From an uncultured Duncaniella sp. (GTDB lineage: Bacteria > Bacteroidota > Bacteroidia > Bacteroidales > Muribaculaceae): DNA of 64,000 bases. This document shows, piece by piece, positions 8,880 to 17,759 of this stretch. The notes beneath the pieces were generated by a model. That model saw only the letters and a program-made list of their open reading frames with translations, was not told where the DNA came from and did not search any database. How positions within the stretch are numbered: position 1 is the stretch's first letter; the number at the start of each line of letters is the position of its first letter. Made by a program: the position numbers and the translations under genes. Location of the stretch: the NCBI GenBank assembly GCA_910578615.1, contig CAJTRI010000014.1, positions 1-64,000 on the forward strand. Direction: 5' to 3'.

Positions 8880-9393
8880 GTTTCTTTGCTTCTTTCGTTA
8901 TACTGTTAATTATCTCATTGTGTAAACTATCGGTAACGCTGTCACGCACTTCGGTTAGTGTCTTTTGCATAAATCCGTAGCGTTTCATAAATCCTCGCGT
9001 TCTGCCTGTGCGCCATTTACCGCCACCTACCAGATACCGGGTAGCCTTTTTTGATTTTCGCCACTTGGTACCGGCTTCGGCCCAAATTAAGACAGGCTTT
9101 TTATGACCCTTGCGGTTTATATGAAATCCATACTCCTTGCCGTTCTTACCGGCTTTCTTAGTGCCGATAGTGACACGAAACCCGGCTTTGCGCTTAAATA
9201 CTACGGCACGTACCCCTCGCTCTAAATCCTTGTCGGTTCGGATGCTTCCGCGCAGATTATTTAAGGCGGTTTTGCGTACCCGGTTAGCCTCACGACGAAA
9301 AGCACCTTTCAGGGCTTTAAGCCGTTTTTTGGTATCCAGTTCGGCAAATAACCTCTGTAAATTCTCGTCGTCATATCGCATTGTCGCCGCCAT
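8866..9393 (-). CDS. HK97 gp10-like head-tail joining protein
   Basis: The 175-residue, strongly basic protein (RLFAELDTKKRLKALKGAFRREANRVRKTALNNLRGSI) is of the HK97 gp10/minor tail type, with the typical helix rich in Lys/Arg followed by a beta segment containing GFHINRKGHKKPVLIWAEAGT. It lies between the head-closure and tail-terminator genes and overlaps the latter. The role at the head-tail junction is from the family; nothing here is unusual apart from the high Lys/Arg content. Confidence 0.75.
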   Translation of the reverse strand: MAATMRYDDENLQRLFAELDTKKRLKALKGAFRREANRVRKTALNNLRGSIRTDKDLERGVRAVVFKRKAGFRVTIGTKKAGKNGKEYGFHINRKGHKKPVLIWAEAGTKWRKSKKATRYLVGGGKWRTGRTRGFMKRYGFMQKTLTEVRDSVTDSLHNEIINSITKEAKKHGCT

Positions 9394-9396
9394 AGA

Positions 9397-9717
9397 CTAT
9401 TTGTTTACACGCTCACAGACTAAGGTTTTCATGCCTCTGTCGATATTAGGTATAATGTTAGTTACCGTATATTCATAGCCGCCTAACTGCCTTACGCGCC
9501 AGTTTTCTTTAACCGGGTGCGCGTCGCGTATGTTGAACTCGGCGCGATAGTCCGGGAAATGCTCGCCGACTTCCTCACTACGGCTACCGTTTGTTTTTAC
9601 TCGCTCGGCGGCCACGGTGCGAAATTCTTTATACTTCGGCGTTTCCTCGCCGAAGCCGTCGGAATTGCTGACCGGCTCCAGTAAGACTAATTTATATTTC
9701 ATTCTCCCTGCTTGCAT
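9397..9717 (-). CDS. Phage head closure protein (SPP1 gp16-like)
   Basis: The 106-residue protein MQAGRMKYKLVLLEPVSNSDGFGEETPKYKEFRTVAAERV has the head-tail adaptor pattern: Gly near the start, a strand with a paired ..LLEPV, a D.FGE...Y.EF turn and V.AER. It ends in a strand (YEYTVTNIIPNIDRGMKTLVCERV). The ATG at 9717 is preferred to an in-frame GTG at 9720. It overlaps the end of the connector gene by 26 nt, as expected within the head-completion cluster. Confidence 0.8.
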   Translation of the reverse strand: MQAGRMKYKLVLLEPVSNSDGFGEETPKYKEFRTVAAERVKTNGSRSEEVGEHFPDYRAEFNIRDAHPVKENWRVRQLGGYEYTVTNIIPNIDRGMKTLVCERVNK

Positions 9718-10021
9718 CACTAACCAGTTTTCGATAGGGTTTAACTAAGGCTTGTAGTGCGTCCGGCACTTCGTGCATCTGTACGCTGCTGACACTCTCA
9801 CGCTGGTTATACCAGTGTGCGGCTATCATCATTATCGCGTGCGTCAAAGGTGCCGGGAACTTTCCGGCGTTGCCGTCGATTAGTTCCTGCTCGGTGCGGT
9901 TGGTCGCAGTGATTACCGACACCTCGGCTGTTTCCAACAGATGCGTTAAATACTCGTCGTCATCGGCGAAATCGTCGGCCCTGACGTGCTTTTTGAATAA
10001 TGCCAAACTCACTACTGCCAT
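9692..10021 (-). CDS. Head-tail connector protein (gp6/gp15-like)
   Basis: The 109-residue helical protein (MAVVSLALFKKHVRADDFADDDEYLTHLLETAEVSVITATNRTEQEL) matches phage gp6-like head-tail connectors, with the DD.EYL..LL..AE..V motif, an Ala/Met helix (LTHAIMMIAAHWYNQRESV) and a short C-terminal PYRKL. It follows the capsid gene. The ATG at 10021 is preferred; another at 10027 would add two residues. It joins the portal ring to the closure proteins (family knowledge). Confidence 0.8.
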   Translation of the reverse strand: MAVVSLALFKKHVRADDFADDDEYLTHLLETAEVSVITATNRTEQELIDGNAGKFPAPLTHAIMMIAAHWYNQRESVSSVQMHEVPDALQALVKPYRKLVSDASRENEI

Positions 10022-10037
10022 AGTCATAGAGAAAATT

Positions 10038-11213
10038 TCATGCCTTTGCCTTGCCGAGTACGAAGGCATCCTCACGCAGGGTGACGGTGCCAAACCTGGC
10101 ATTGAGAACAAAGTCAACGGAGTTTCTACGTGCAAGAGTATAGGGGTCGACTATAAGAGTCCAGTCACCGAAGAACCCGGCTGCCTGATAGCTCCAGTCG
10201 CCGAATCCGACATTGTCGACTCCGATCTCAGAGGTGGTAAACACCGGGTAGCCCAGAACCATGTTGTTTTCACAAAGAAAACGGCCTGACCCGGCGTCAA
10301 CCTTGACATCACACAGTTCGGCTTTCATCGCCTCGGTCATAACCCAGCACGGGGCCAAGAGGTCGAGTTTTTCTGCTATGGAGGCAACCATGAGCAGAAG
10401 TTCTTTGCGTGTGGGAACCGGGCCGGCAAACTGTACCGCATTTCGTGCGGCGGCCACAAAAGGGCCTACGACCTTGCGGGTCTTGGTCTTGCCGTCAGCT
10501 GATGTATAAGTGCCATCGGTCGAGAAAAGAGCGCCGTTGATAAGGTCGGTAATAGCCTTGGGCATCTCCTCTTTGACCACGCTCTCGACAATGCCGTGGC
10601 TGTCTTCCAGTTCCTCCCGGGTAACAGGGACGGCCAAACCCATACGGTGGCCGTTGGTCTCCAGCTTGTCCCATGAGATGGAGCTGTCTACAAGACGCTC
10701 GGCCTCGTCGGCAAACGATGCCGTGGCTTTTCCGTGCTTTGACCAGCGCAATGTCCCGTTGAGACCGCTGCGGATGTTGAGTCCTACCTTGTCGTAGATA
10801 AGGCCTTTGCGGATCGGCTTCAGCATTTCCTGCTCATGTACGGGGATAATGCCTGTCTCCGCAAGGGCCTCTGTTGTCTGCGGAGTGACGACAGGAGCGC
10901 CGTCCGGCACTTCACCTTCTCGTGTGATAAGCACGGTGACCTTCTGGCCGCGTTCAAGAAGATTTTCCCGAAGCACCTTGTCGTTATCGACGGCTGGTGT
11001 ATCCTTGCTGCGGAGGCTCTCGACCTGAAGGGCTTGCATCTTCATGCGGATTACCTCGTTCTCGCGTGTGAGTGCCTTAAACTCGGTGTCCTCGGCCTCT
11101 GTGCGTTCACGTCGCTCGTTCTCACAGTTTTCGGCAATTTCGCCGATACGGTCACAGTTTTCCTGGTACTTGTTCACCAGTTCGCGTGTTACCGATTTTT
11201 TCTTTTTTTCCAT
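10038..11213 (-). CDS. HK97-fold major capsid protein
   Basis: The 391-residue protein has the HK97 layout: a charged, coiled-coil delta domain (residues about 1-75, EKKKKSVTRELVNKYQENCDRIGEIAENCENERRERTEAED), then the capsid fold with YDKVGLNIRSGLNGTLRWSKH, a P-domain segment and a C-terminal GDWTLIVDPYTLARRNSVDFVLNARFGTVTLREDAFVLGKAK. The delta domain is normally removed by the prohead protease, whose gene lies just upstream at 11239-11931. This gene looks slightly more GC-balanced than the connector genes that follow it. Confidence 0.92.
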   Translation of the reverse strand: MEKKKKSVTRELVNKYQENCDRIGEIAENCENERRERTEAEDTEFKALTRENEVIRMKMQALQVESLRSKDTPAVDNDKVLRENLLERGQKVTVLITREGEVPDGAPVVTPQTTEALAETGIIPVHEQEMLKPIRKGLIYDKVGLNIRSGLNGTLRWSKHGKATASFADEAERLVDSSISWDKLETNGHRMGLAVPVTREELEDSHGIVESVVKEEMPKAITDLINGALFSTDGTYTSADGKTKTRKVVGPFVAAARNAVQFAGPVPTRKELLLMVASIAEKLDLLAPCWVMTEAMKAELCDVKVDAGSGRFLCENNMVLGYPVFTTSEIGVDNVGFGDWSYQAAGFFGDWTLIVDPYTLARRNSVDFVLNARFGTVTLREDAFVLGKAKA

Positions 11214-11238
11214 TTCTGAACTTTATATGGTTTATAGA

Positions 11239-11931
11239 TCATATCAACTTTCGTGACGCCACGATGCGCATCTCCCGCAACTGTCCGAGAAAAATTTCAT
11301 TATCCGTCCCAGAGACTTCGGCCTCGGGCTGTCCGAATTCGCGCAGTCCGGCGGTAAACTCTCGTGCCTCTACCGATGTGTCGGGGTAGGCCGGGTCAGC
11401 CGCCAATGTAAAATCATATACCCCGGTAACTGCCTTGACCGTGTAGATAATCTGCGTAGCCCCATTAACAACCTTTGCCGTGCGTTCTACAAAATCGCTG
11501 TCCCAGTACCGGGTCGTAAACGCGAAGCTGCACCCGGATATATCGCCACGGCTGACCAGTTCTAACGCTTCGTCGCCGTTAGGAGATTTAGGCAGCTCCA
11601 AATTAAAGCCTACGCCCTTTTCATCTACAAAATATTCCAGCGTGCCGGTGCCTTTGTTGCTACGGCCTAAAATCAGTTGGCGGTCATGGTACATCGTAAA
11701 TTTGATGTCGCATCCGTCTAACAGCTCCTTAGTGATAGCTTCCGGGGCGATAACTTCGCGCGCCTCGCTGTCCTCGTCGCTCCATAGCGGCGCTGACGGA
11801 GTGTTGAAGAGGATGGCATAGCCGGTAATAGTGCGGCTGCGGGCTTCGCCCTCGACGGCCTCACGCACGCGCAGCTCTGCACAGTCGATACGCAGGGTGC
11901 GTTTTACCTCGGTGTCTTTATTCCTTTTCAT
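11239..11931 (-). CDS. S78-family prohead protease
   Basis: The 230-residue protein (MKRNKDTEVKRTLRIDCAELRVREAVEGEARSRTITGYAILFNTPSAPL) has the herpesvirus-assemblin-like fold of HK97 prohead proteases: R.I.GYA.LFNT, a His in FTMYHDRQLILGRS, a Ser in SRGDISGCSFAF, and the C-terminal AADPAYPDTSVEAREF. It cleaves capsid delta domains during maturation (family knowledge). It overlaps the portal gene by 14 nt. The ATG at 11937 is an alternative start. Gene order portal-protease-capsid is as in HK97. Confidence 0.9.
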   Translation of the reverse strand: MKRNKDTEVKRTLRIDCAELRVREAVEGEARSRTITGYAILFNTPSAPLWSDEDSEAREVIAPEAITKELLDGCDIKFTMYHDRQLILGRSNKGTGTLEYFVDEKGVGFNLELPKSPNGDEALELVSRGDISGCSFAFTTRYWDSDFVERTAKVVNGATQIIYTVKAVTGVYDFTLAADPAYPDTSVEAREFTAGLREFGQPEAEVSGTDNEIFLGQLREMRIVASRKLI

Positions 11932-13168
11932 CGTCATTGCCTTTATTTTTGTTTTCTGGTGCCTCCGGCTGTTGCTGCGTCTGGCCGACAATTTCGTTAA
12001 TACCCCGCAGGTTCGCCGATACCAGTACCGTGTTACCTCCATCGACAGGCGTCAGGTTGTTCATCCTACGCACCTCGTTTACAGTCGTGCCGATCTGCAA
12101 AAGTTTCGTGCCATAGTTCATCATACCGTTAAAGTCACAGGCAAACAACTCGCGGCGGTCAAACTTAAATTTGTACTTGCGGCACATCGACGGCGCGATA
12201 AGTTTGCGGCGTAATTCTATCTCGATGTTACGCAATAGCGGGTTAAGCGTGTGACTTAAAAAATCTATGTCGGCCTGTTCCACGGTCTTGTAGTTGTTGC
12301 TGGTATCGGCATATACAAATGTCGGGGGAACACTGAAAAAGCGGCAAATCTCGATTACCGTAAATTTGCGGCTTTCCAAAAACTGCATATCGGTGGAACT
12401 AAGCGAAATTTGCTTGAAATCCACCTGCCCCGGCAGACTTACAATCCTTTCGCCGCCTTGGAACCGGCTGTCTAAGTTTTCGGCGGTTTTTTCCAGCTGC
12501 TTGTCTTGATACTCACCGAAACCGCGCACGCTGGTATCATTCGATACTATGCCTCGCACGTTGCCGCCGTTGGCAAATCGGTTCTCGGTTTCTTTATCGC
12601 CGGTGGTGGCTATATCCATGGTAAGACGGGCGTGAGCCAATACACTGACCCCTTTCTTGTAGTCGGTGCCGGTAAGTCCTTTGATATGGATTATCTCGCT
12701 TTCATCAAAAGTTCCAAACACGCCGTTTGTATAATCCGCTACATGGTATGTGTCGCTCATCGTGTCATGGCTGACCGTGCCGCGTCCGCATAATGCAAGA
12801 CGGGTCAGTTCCAACCCGTCATAGAGCGGGACTATATAGGAATTCCCTTCCAATAACAGCTCTTGGACGGTCTGCCGCCAGAAGTCAAATGCGTTGACCG
12901 AATAGTCGGGTTGGACATTTAGCAGGTAGTCGAGCCTGTCATTCCCGGCTTCTACGAAGATGTCGCCTCTGCGTTTGAGATATTGCAGAGGGAGGTTTGC
13001 CACGCTTTCGCTTAGCAACTTTACACAGCGGTATACTGTGGCAATGCCCAGTGAGCCAACTCGCCCTCTCGGCCACAGCTGTACCGCGCCCATACGTGGT
13101 GCCACTGATACAGACGTGCTTGCCGTCTCACGCCTGAAATATCTTGTTATATGTTGCCAAAAATTCAT
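11918..13168 (-). CDS. HK97-family portal protein
   Basis: The portal forms the dodecameric ring through which DNA enters the capsid. The 416-residue sequence has the family pattern: YRCVKLLSESVANLPLQYLKRRGD, the DYTNGVFGTFDESEIIHIKGL segment, FKQISLSSTDMQFLESRKFTVIEICRFFSVPPTFVY and the C-terminal NEVRRMNNLTPVDGGN. The ATG at 13168 is chosen over one at 13192 because the promoter -7 box covers 13190-13197, so the upstream ATG would not be transcribed. It is the first gene behind late promoter B. Confidence 0.93.
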   Translation of the reverse strand: MNFWQHITRYFRRETASTSVSVAPRMGAVQLWPRGRVGSLGIATVYRCVKLLSESVANLPLQYLKRRGDIFVEAGNDRLDYLLNVQPDYSVNAFDFWRQTVQELLLEGNSYIVPLYDGLELTRLALCGRGTVSHDTMSDTYHVADYTNGVFGTFDESEIIHIKGLTGTDYKKGVSVLAHARLTMDIATTGDKETENRFANGGNVRGIVSNDTSVRGFGEYQDKQLEKTAENLDSRFQGGERIVSLPGQVDFKQISLSSTDMQFLESRKFTVIEICRFFSVPPTFVYADTSNNYKTVEQADIDFLSHTLNPLLRNIEIELRRKLIAPSMCRKYKFKFDRRELFACDFNGMMNYGTKLLQIGTTVNEVRRMNNLTPVDGGNTVLVSANLRGINEIVGQTQQQPEAPENKNKGNDDEKE

Positions 13169-13189
13169 TTGCACATTATTGCTGATGCG

Positions 13190-13232
13190 CAAAGATAATC
13201 AGATTTTACGGCACCTAAAAATTTGGCTAACA
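13190..13232 (-). promoter_or_regulatory. Phage late promoter B with upstream element
   Basis: Read on the minus strand, the -7 box is TATCTTTG (13190-13197), with TTTT at 20 bp upstream. The 17-mer TGTTAGCCAAATTTTTA (13216-13232) ends 18 bp before the -7 box, the same geometry as promoter A. Weaker similarity to promoter A continues about 80 bp further upstream, including AAAGG 12 bp before TGTTA in both. Confidence 0.75.
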
Positions 13233-13320
13233 GCTGTTTATTATCCTTTGTTTTACTTTGTTTTCTTCTTTTTCGCTTGTTTTCTTTTGGTTGATTATAG
13301 TCACATATATTTAACCTTAT

Positions 13321-15027
13321 TTAACGTGTATAATCTATGAAAAGCCGCATACACATAAGTTTGGTAATAACGCCGTCTATCTTTTGTGCTTGCTTCCGCT
13401 TAACCGGCTTGCAGTTCTCCAATTTGTCGGTATCTAATACCGCGTTACCGAAACAATAATAGTTAATCGGATTGTCGTTAATAAAGATATGCCCGGTTTT
13501 CGCTCCATGCTCAAAACTTTCTACCGGGGCGGTGAAATTGCCATAGGTCTGCTTAACCCCCGACAGCACGTTGTCTGCGCCGGAAGCCGCCAGCATGTTT
13601 ACAACCTCCAAACTTTTCCACGGGTCGTAGCCGATCCCCAGTATACGCACCACTTTGTTAAGATACAGCACATAGCTTACGATTGCGCGGTAGTCAATAA
13701 CGTCGCCCCCGGTCAGTGTCAGATATCCCTTTTCGGCCCATACTCGGTACAGCCTTTCGTTAGGGTGCCCCGGTAACGCTCCCTCCGGGAAAAAGTACGC
13801 CGTGTGGAAATGAAAATTTTTGCGTGCCATATCGTACATACCCATAGTGACCGCGCTAAAGTCGTCGCTTTCCGACAGGTCGATAGCCACCATGGCATCG
13901 GGGCGGCCGGTAATAGCATCCAGCGGCATAGGCCGGGATATTTTTCGGGCCAGCGTGCTGCTTATCCAGCTGCGTTGCTGGTTCTCGGCGTAGACATTAA
14001 GTAACTTGGTACGAAACGCCAGCATGGCGTCGGCGCCGTTACGCATAGCGTTTTTGTATTCCTGTCGGTAAAAATCCATGCTTACAGTAACGTCCATGTG
14101 CGGTTGTACCTTGCGCCACGTCGTTTCCTCGTTCTCGGGGTCGTCTAAATCCGGCTCAAAGATATGGGCAAACAGGCTGTCGTCCTCAAACTCACCCAGC
14201 AAAACGTCTTTGTAGCCTTGCAGCATTTCGTAAAACGGGCCTTCAAAAACATCGCTGGCGGTAGTGATTATCACGGTTAGCGGATTTTCGCGCACGCCCA
14301 TAGACGTAGTCAGTACGGTTAGTAGGCTGTTGTCGCGTGCTTGGCTAAACTCATCCATAATAACCGTGCTGGCGTTCAAACCGTCCTTTGTCCGGGCGTT
14401 TGCCGTCAGACACTGCGCAAAGGCGGTACGGTCTTTGCGCTTGCTTTTAATCGTCTGCTCGTTGACAGTGTAGCGGCGCCCCTTTGGGTCTAATTTGATC
14501 AGACAGCCGCGTATCACATCGAAACACTTTTTGGCTTGGTCGTTACTATTGGCACCTGTGTAACTCTCAGCATTAGCGTCACCATACAGCAAATCATCTA
14601 CGGCGAATGTCGCGCTCGAGGTGGTTTTGCTGAATTTGCGCGGCACAAACAAAATTGCCTCGCGCACCACGCGACGGCCGCCATTCCAAAAGCCGTAGAT
14701 ACTGGCAAACTGGAAAGTTTGCACCGGGGTCAGTGCGTACTTTTGCAGTCCCTTTTTACCGGGAAAATGCAGATTTTCATAAAGGGTGAAAATTCGTTGT
14801 ACCTCGGTAGCGTTAATGCCGTATTTGTCGGCCAGACGGAAAAAGCGCAAAACCGCCAACTGCTCGTAGAGGTTGTGCGCGGCCGGGGTTTGTGCGACTT
14901 CCGTAACGTATTGCTCCAGCCGTGCGTCAACTTCACACAGCCGGTAATCCGCTATCGGCACGGCGGCCAGTTGCGCCGAGACGTCTTTTTTAGCCTGTCG
15001 TAGCCTGTCCTTTTCTTCCTCTGTCAT
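13321..15027 (-). CDS. Terminase large subunit
   Basis: The ATPase/nuclease packages DNA into the prohead. The 568-residue sequence has the Terminase_1 layout: N-terminal ATPase with FVPRKFSKTTSSATFAVD (Walker A-like, around residue 130), VIMDEFSQ as Walker B near 240, a coupling motif (TTASD), and a C-terminal RNase H-like nuclease with AIDLSESDDFSAVTMGMY. It overlaps the small terminase by 4 nt (ATGA). Packaging is likely of the P27/HK97-like type; cos or pac cannot be told from this. Confidence 0.93.
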   Translation of the reverse strand: MTEEEKDRLRQAKKDVSAQLAAVPIADYRLCEVDARLEQYVTEVAQTPAAHNLYEQLAVLRFFRLADKYGINATEVQRIFTLYENLHFPGKKGLQKYALTPVQTFQFASIYGFWNGGRRVVREAILFVPRKFSKTTSSATFAVDDLLYGDANAESYTGANSNDQAKKCFDVIRGCLIKLDPKGRRYTVNEQTIKSKRKDRTAFAQCLTANARTKDGLNASTVIMDEFSQARDNSLLTVLTTSMGVRENPLTVIITTASDVFEGPFYEMLQGYKDVLLGEFEDDSLFAHIFEPDLDDPENEETTWRKVQPHMDVTVSMDFYRQEYKNAMRNGADAMLAFRTKLLNVYAENQQRSWISSTLARKISRPMPLDAITGRPDAMVAIDLSESDDFSAVTMGMYDMARKNFHFHTAYFFPEGALPGHPNERLYRVWAEKGYLTLTGGDVIDYRAIVSYVLYLNKVVRILGIGYDPWKSLEVVNMLAASGADNVLSGVKQTYGNFTAPVESFEHGAKTGHIFINDNPINYYCFGNAVLDTDKLENCKPVKRKQAQKIDGVITKLMCMRLFIDYTR

Positions 15028-15422
15028 ACTGTTGTATCGGGTGTATTACGTTTAATGATATTGGGCTTTCTGCGTCCGGCGTTCTTGACCTTTCTGGTGA
15101 GGTCTATTAACGGATCGTCCTCGTCGGTGCCGGTCAGTTCCTCGGCGGTCAGTCCTAACGCTTTCATCTGCCGGGTTACGCTGTCCTGCGCGTCCTTTTG
15201 GATTTTGAAAACCGGGTGTGGTGCGAGAGTCGCGTTGCCGTAGCGCGACGTCACGCTGATGGTGACGCTGTCGAGCCTGTCGATTTCGTCGTTTGCCTTG
15301 TTGAGAGTACACAGTGCGCCCGCAAGCGAAATAATCTGTATGTCAAGACTCTTGCTATATTTACCTGCGGCTTTCAACGCTTTGATGATGTCTGCCTTAT
15401 AATCTGAAACTTTCTTTTCCAT
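15024..15422 (-). CDS. P27-family terminase small subunit
   Basis: The 132-residue protein (DYKADIIKALKAAGKYSKSLDIQIISLAGALCTLNKANDEID) binds the packaging site and presents DNA to the large subunit. The pattern of paired helices, then HPVFKIQKDAQDSVTRQMKALGLTAEELTG matches the P27 small terminases (P..K....A...V.....ELGLTP). The start is an ATG at 15422, and the stop overlaps the large-subunit start by 4 nt. The Lys/Arg-rich tail (RKVKNAGRRKPNIIKRN) is typical. Confidence 0.88.
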   Translation of the reverse strand: MEKKVSDYKADIIKALKAAGKYSKSLDIQIISLAGALCTLNKANDEIDRLDSVTISVTSRYGNATLAPHPVFKIQKDAQDSVTRQMKALGLTAEELTGTDEDDPLIDLTRKVKNAGRRKPNIIKRNTPDTTV

Positions 15423-15557
15423 ATAAATGTTAAAATATTGTTAATTGATTAATTATTAAATGTTTGCTTAAATTGAAAAAATCGCTCGCACACAAACAAA
15501 GGTTGGGGCGAGGTTTAGCAAAACCGGGGTGTCTCTAAAAAAATACCCCCCCCGTTC
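15423..15557 (-). other. Gap between HNH and terminase genes
   Basis: This 135-nt stretch is AT-rich near the terminase start and holds a G8 tract on the minus strand just after the HNH gene. A short GGGG/CCCC pairing around an A-rich loop could act as a weak terminator. In HNH-bearing HK97-like phages the packaging (cos) site lies near here, but no cos motif can be recognised by eye. Confidence 0.3.
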
Positions 15558-15893
15558 TCATTCGCCAAAGAATTTTTTTACGATCCTGGCCACCTGTTCG
15601 GCGTTGCGTCGTCGGGTCGCTTCCTTTCCGCTCCGTCCCATCTCGGTATGTACCTTGACGTGGCAGTCATGGCACAGGGCGCACAGGTTTTTAGAGTCAT
15701 ACATGAGCCTGTATTTCTCAGTATAGTTTATTCCATCCTCTACCTGCTTACGGTGGTGTACCTCGGTCGCCGGTGTTATGTACCCCTCTGCCCGGCACCT
15801 CTCGCAAAGCGGGTGCGCTGCCAGTATATCGCGCCGTAGGCGTAACCATCGCTGCGTATGTATCAGCCTTATGTAGTCCTTGTCCTTAGCCAT
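15558..15893 (-). CDS. HNH endonuclease next to terminase
   Basis: The 111-residue protein has a clear HNH zinc nuclease core: HPLCERCRAEG (first CxxC), TEVHHRKQVEDG (the HH catalytic pair), DSKNLCALCHDCHVKVH (second CxxC, N and H). In many HK97-type phages a small HNH protein beside the terminase is needed for packaging-specific cleavage (family knowledge). It overlaps the SNF2 helicase gene by 8 nt, so it is expressed with it and is not a free-standing homing nuclease. Confidence 0.9.
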   Translation of the reverse strand: MAKDKDYIRLIHTQRWLRLRRDILAAHPLCERCRAEGYITPATEVHHRKQVEDGINYTEKYRLMYDSKNLCALCHDCHVKVHTEMGRSGKEATRRRNAEQVARIVKKFFGE

Positions 15894-17265
15894 CTGTATG
15901 TTTGCGTATTAGGTAGTTAAGACTGTCTAACAAGCTCTGTTGCCTGACCTTTTTATTTTCAAGTGACGCGCTGGCGCGTTCATCTACCGTATGCGCCCCG
16001 ATCAGCTTATACACTGTGACCGGGTGCCGCTGTCCCTGTCGATGCAGTCGGGCGTTAGCCTGTTGGAATAGTTCCAAATCCCAGCCAGTACCAAACCAAA
16101 CTATGTAGTGGCCGCCCTGCTGCATATTGAGGCCATACGCCGTACTTGCCGGGTGAGCCAGTAGTACGTCAATCTTTCCGGCGTTCCAGTCTAATAGCTG
16201 CTTTTCGCCCTCATAGACTTCTACCCGGCAGCCTTTCAGTTTCTTTGTTATGCGCGGTATATCGTGTTTGAATTGATAGAAAACCAACACGCTGCTACCG
16301 TTCGCGGCTTCCACTATCTCGGCTAACTTATCCACTTTTTCGCTGTGGATTTCGTGTATATTCCTTTCGTCGTCATATACCGCACCGTTGGCAAACTGCG
16401 CTAACTTGTTCATAAGTCCGGCGGCGGAATTAGCCAAAATATTAGTCGGCTCGCCCTCATGCTCCTGCTTGAACTCTAATACCTTTTCGCGCTCGAACTT
16501 GTTATACGCCGACATAGTGGCCGGTGACAGCTCAATAGGTACGGTGTGCGTCATTAGATCGGGTAGCTGCAAATAGTCCTTTGCCTGCATACTAAGGCAG
16601 ATGTCAGCTATGCTGTTGCGTATAATATCCTCATGCCCTTTTTTCACGTCGCACCGCACCACTATGTTATTCCAGCTATGGGTTTCAAAGTGACTTTCGC
16701 GGTACTTAGTCACGGATCTACCTAACCGCTGGCCCATGTCGATACAGTACATCTGTCCCCACAGATCGATTAATCCGTTAGGCGCAGGCGTGCCGGTCAG
16801 ACCGATAACACGCTTTACAGTCGGCGTGGCTATACGCATGGCCTTAAACCTTTGCGACTTGGGATTTTTAAAACTGGTCAACTCGTCTATGACCAAGACG
16901 TCAAACGGAAGTTGGCCGCCGTATAATCCTACCAGCCATACAAAGTTGTCGCGGCCGATAACGTAGATGTCGGCTTTTTCGGCTAACGCTATTTTGCGCT
17001 GTTTCTCCGTACCCATGACCTTTGCCACCCTCATGCCTTGCAGGTGGTTCCATTTCGCCGCCTCGGTAGTCCATGTGGTTTCAGCTACCTTTTTCGGTGC
17101 TACAACTAACACCCGGCTGATCTCGCACTCGTCGATAAGTTCCTGTAAGGCGGTGAGGGTGCTGACCGTCTTGCCCAGTCCCATGTCAAGAAACAAACCG
17201 CAGCGTGGATTATCCAATATCCATTGCATCGCTGTGCGCTGGTATTCGTATGGTCGGTAAATCAT
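15886..17265 (-). CDS. SNF2-type DNA helicase/translocase
   Basis: The 459-residue superfamily 2 ATPase has all the motifs: Q-like YRPYEYQRTAMQWI, Walker A GLFLDMGLGKTVSTL, motif II VIDELTSFK (DELT in place of DEAH), motif III GLTGTPAPNGLIDLW, and C-terminal motifs V/VI LLAHPASTAYGLNMQ and QANARLHRQGQ. Such proteins accompany VRR-NUC in phage replication modules. It overlaps both neighbours by 4-8 nt. Likely remodels replication forks or DNA ends; the exact step is unknown. Confidence 0.92.
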   Translation of the reverse strand: MIYRPYEYQRTAMQWILDNPRCGLFLDMGLGKTVSTLTALQELIDECEISRVLVVAPKKVAETTWTTEAAKWNHLQGMRVAKVMGTEKQRKIALAEKADIYVIGRDNFVWLVGLYGGQLPFDVLVIDELTSFKNPKSQRFKAMRIATPTVKRVIGLTGTPAPNGLIDLWGQMYCIDMGQRLGRSVTKYRESHFETHSWNNIVVRCDVKKGHEDIIRNSIADICLSMQAKDYLQLPDLMTHTVPIELSPATMSAYNKFEREKVLEFKQEHEGEPTNILANSAAGLMNKLAQFANGAVYDDERNIHEIHSEKVDKLAEIVEAANGSSVLVFYQFKHDIPRITKKLKGCRVEVYEGEKQLLDWNAGKIDVLLAHPASTAYGLNMQQGGHYIVWFGTGWDLELFQQANARLHRQGQRHPVTVYKLIGAHTVDERASASLENKKVRQQSLLDSLNYLIRKHTDG

Positions 17266-17714
17266 GCCAGTCCGCTTTTTGCAAGTTTGTAAACTCCGCG
17301 ACTGGTTAGATATTCTTTGTACGTTTCAATCCATTCGCGATATTTTTCCATTAGGCTATCGACGCTTTTACGGTTGTCGATAACCCAAACGTAATGTCCT
17401 CGGTTTCTTAGTCCGGCAATGCGTATTTGCTGTATCTTTGTAGGCTTACGTCCTTTGCTTTTCAGCTCTACCCATACAACACTGCCACCCGGAAGCACTA
17501 ATAGGCGATCGGGGTAGCCTACCATATTCGGGTTAGAATATTTGAGACACAGCAAACCGTTTGCTTCTGCCTGCTCTATAAGATATTTTTCTATTGCCTT
17601 TTCCGATACCTCGGCATGGTCGGCAATGTTGGCGGCGGCATTTTTGAGGCTTTGTAAACCTCGCGCGCACGCGAGAGATGCGGGGGTGACTGAGTTTGTA
17701 TTGTTTTTTGCCAT
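17262..17714 (-). CDS. VRR-NUC domain nuclease
   Basis: The 150-residue protein is a PD-(D/E)XK nuclease of the VRR-NUC type: AEVSEKAIEKYLIEQAEANGLLCLKYSNP, then GYPDRLLVLPGGSVVWVELKSKGRKPTKIQQIRIAGLRNRGHYVWVI. The metal-binding D (YPDR), E-x-K (ELK) and Q (KIQQ) are all present. Family members cut branched DNA. The start at 17714 (MAKNNTNS) is chosen over an upstream in-frame ATG inside the AT-rich gap. The gene holds two further GTTTACA-type heptamers (17288, 17653). Confidence 0.85.
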   Translation of the reverse strand: MAKNNTNSVTPASLACARGLQSLKNAAANIADHAEVSEKAIEKYLIEQAEANGLLCLKYSNPNMVGYPDRLLVLPGGSVVWVELKSKGRKPTKIQQIRIAGLRNRGHYVWVIDNRKSVDSLMEKYREWIETYKEYLTSRGVYKLAKSGLA

Positions 17715-17759
17715 ATATATGCTGTATAACATTAAATAATATTTTTACCACTTTTTAGG

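Noticed and set aside
15423..15557. cos packaging site near the HNH gene
   Set aside because: Position fits, but no repeat or cohesive-end motif can be recognised, so it is not called as a site.
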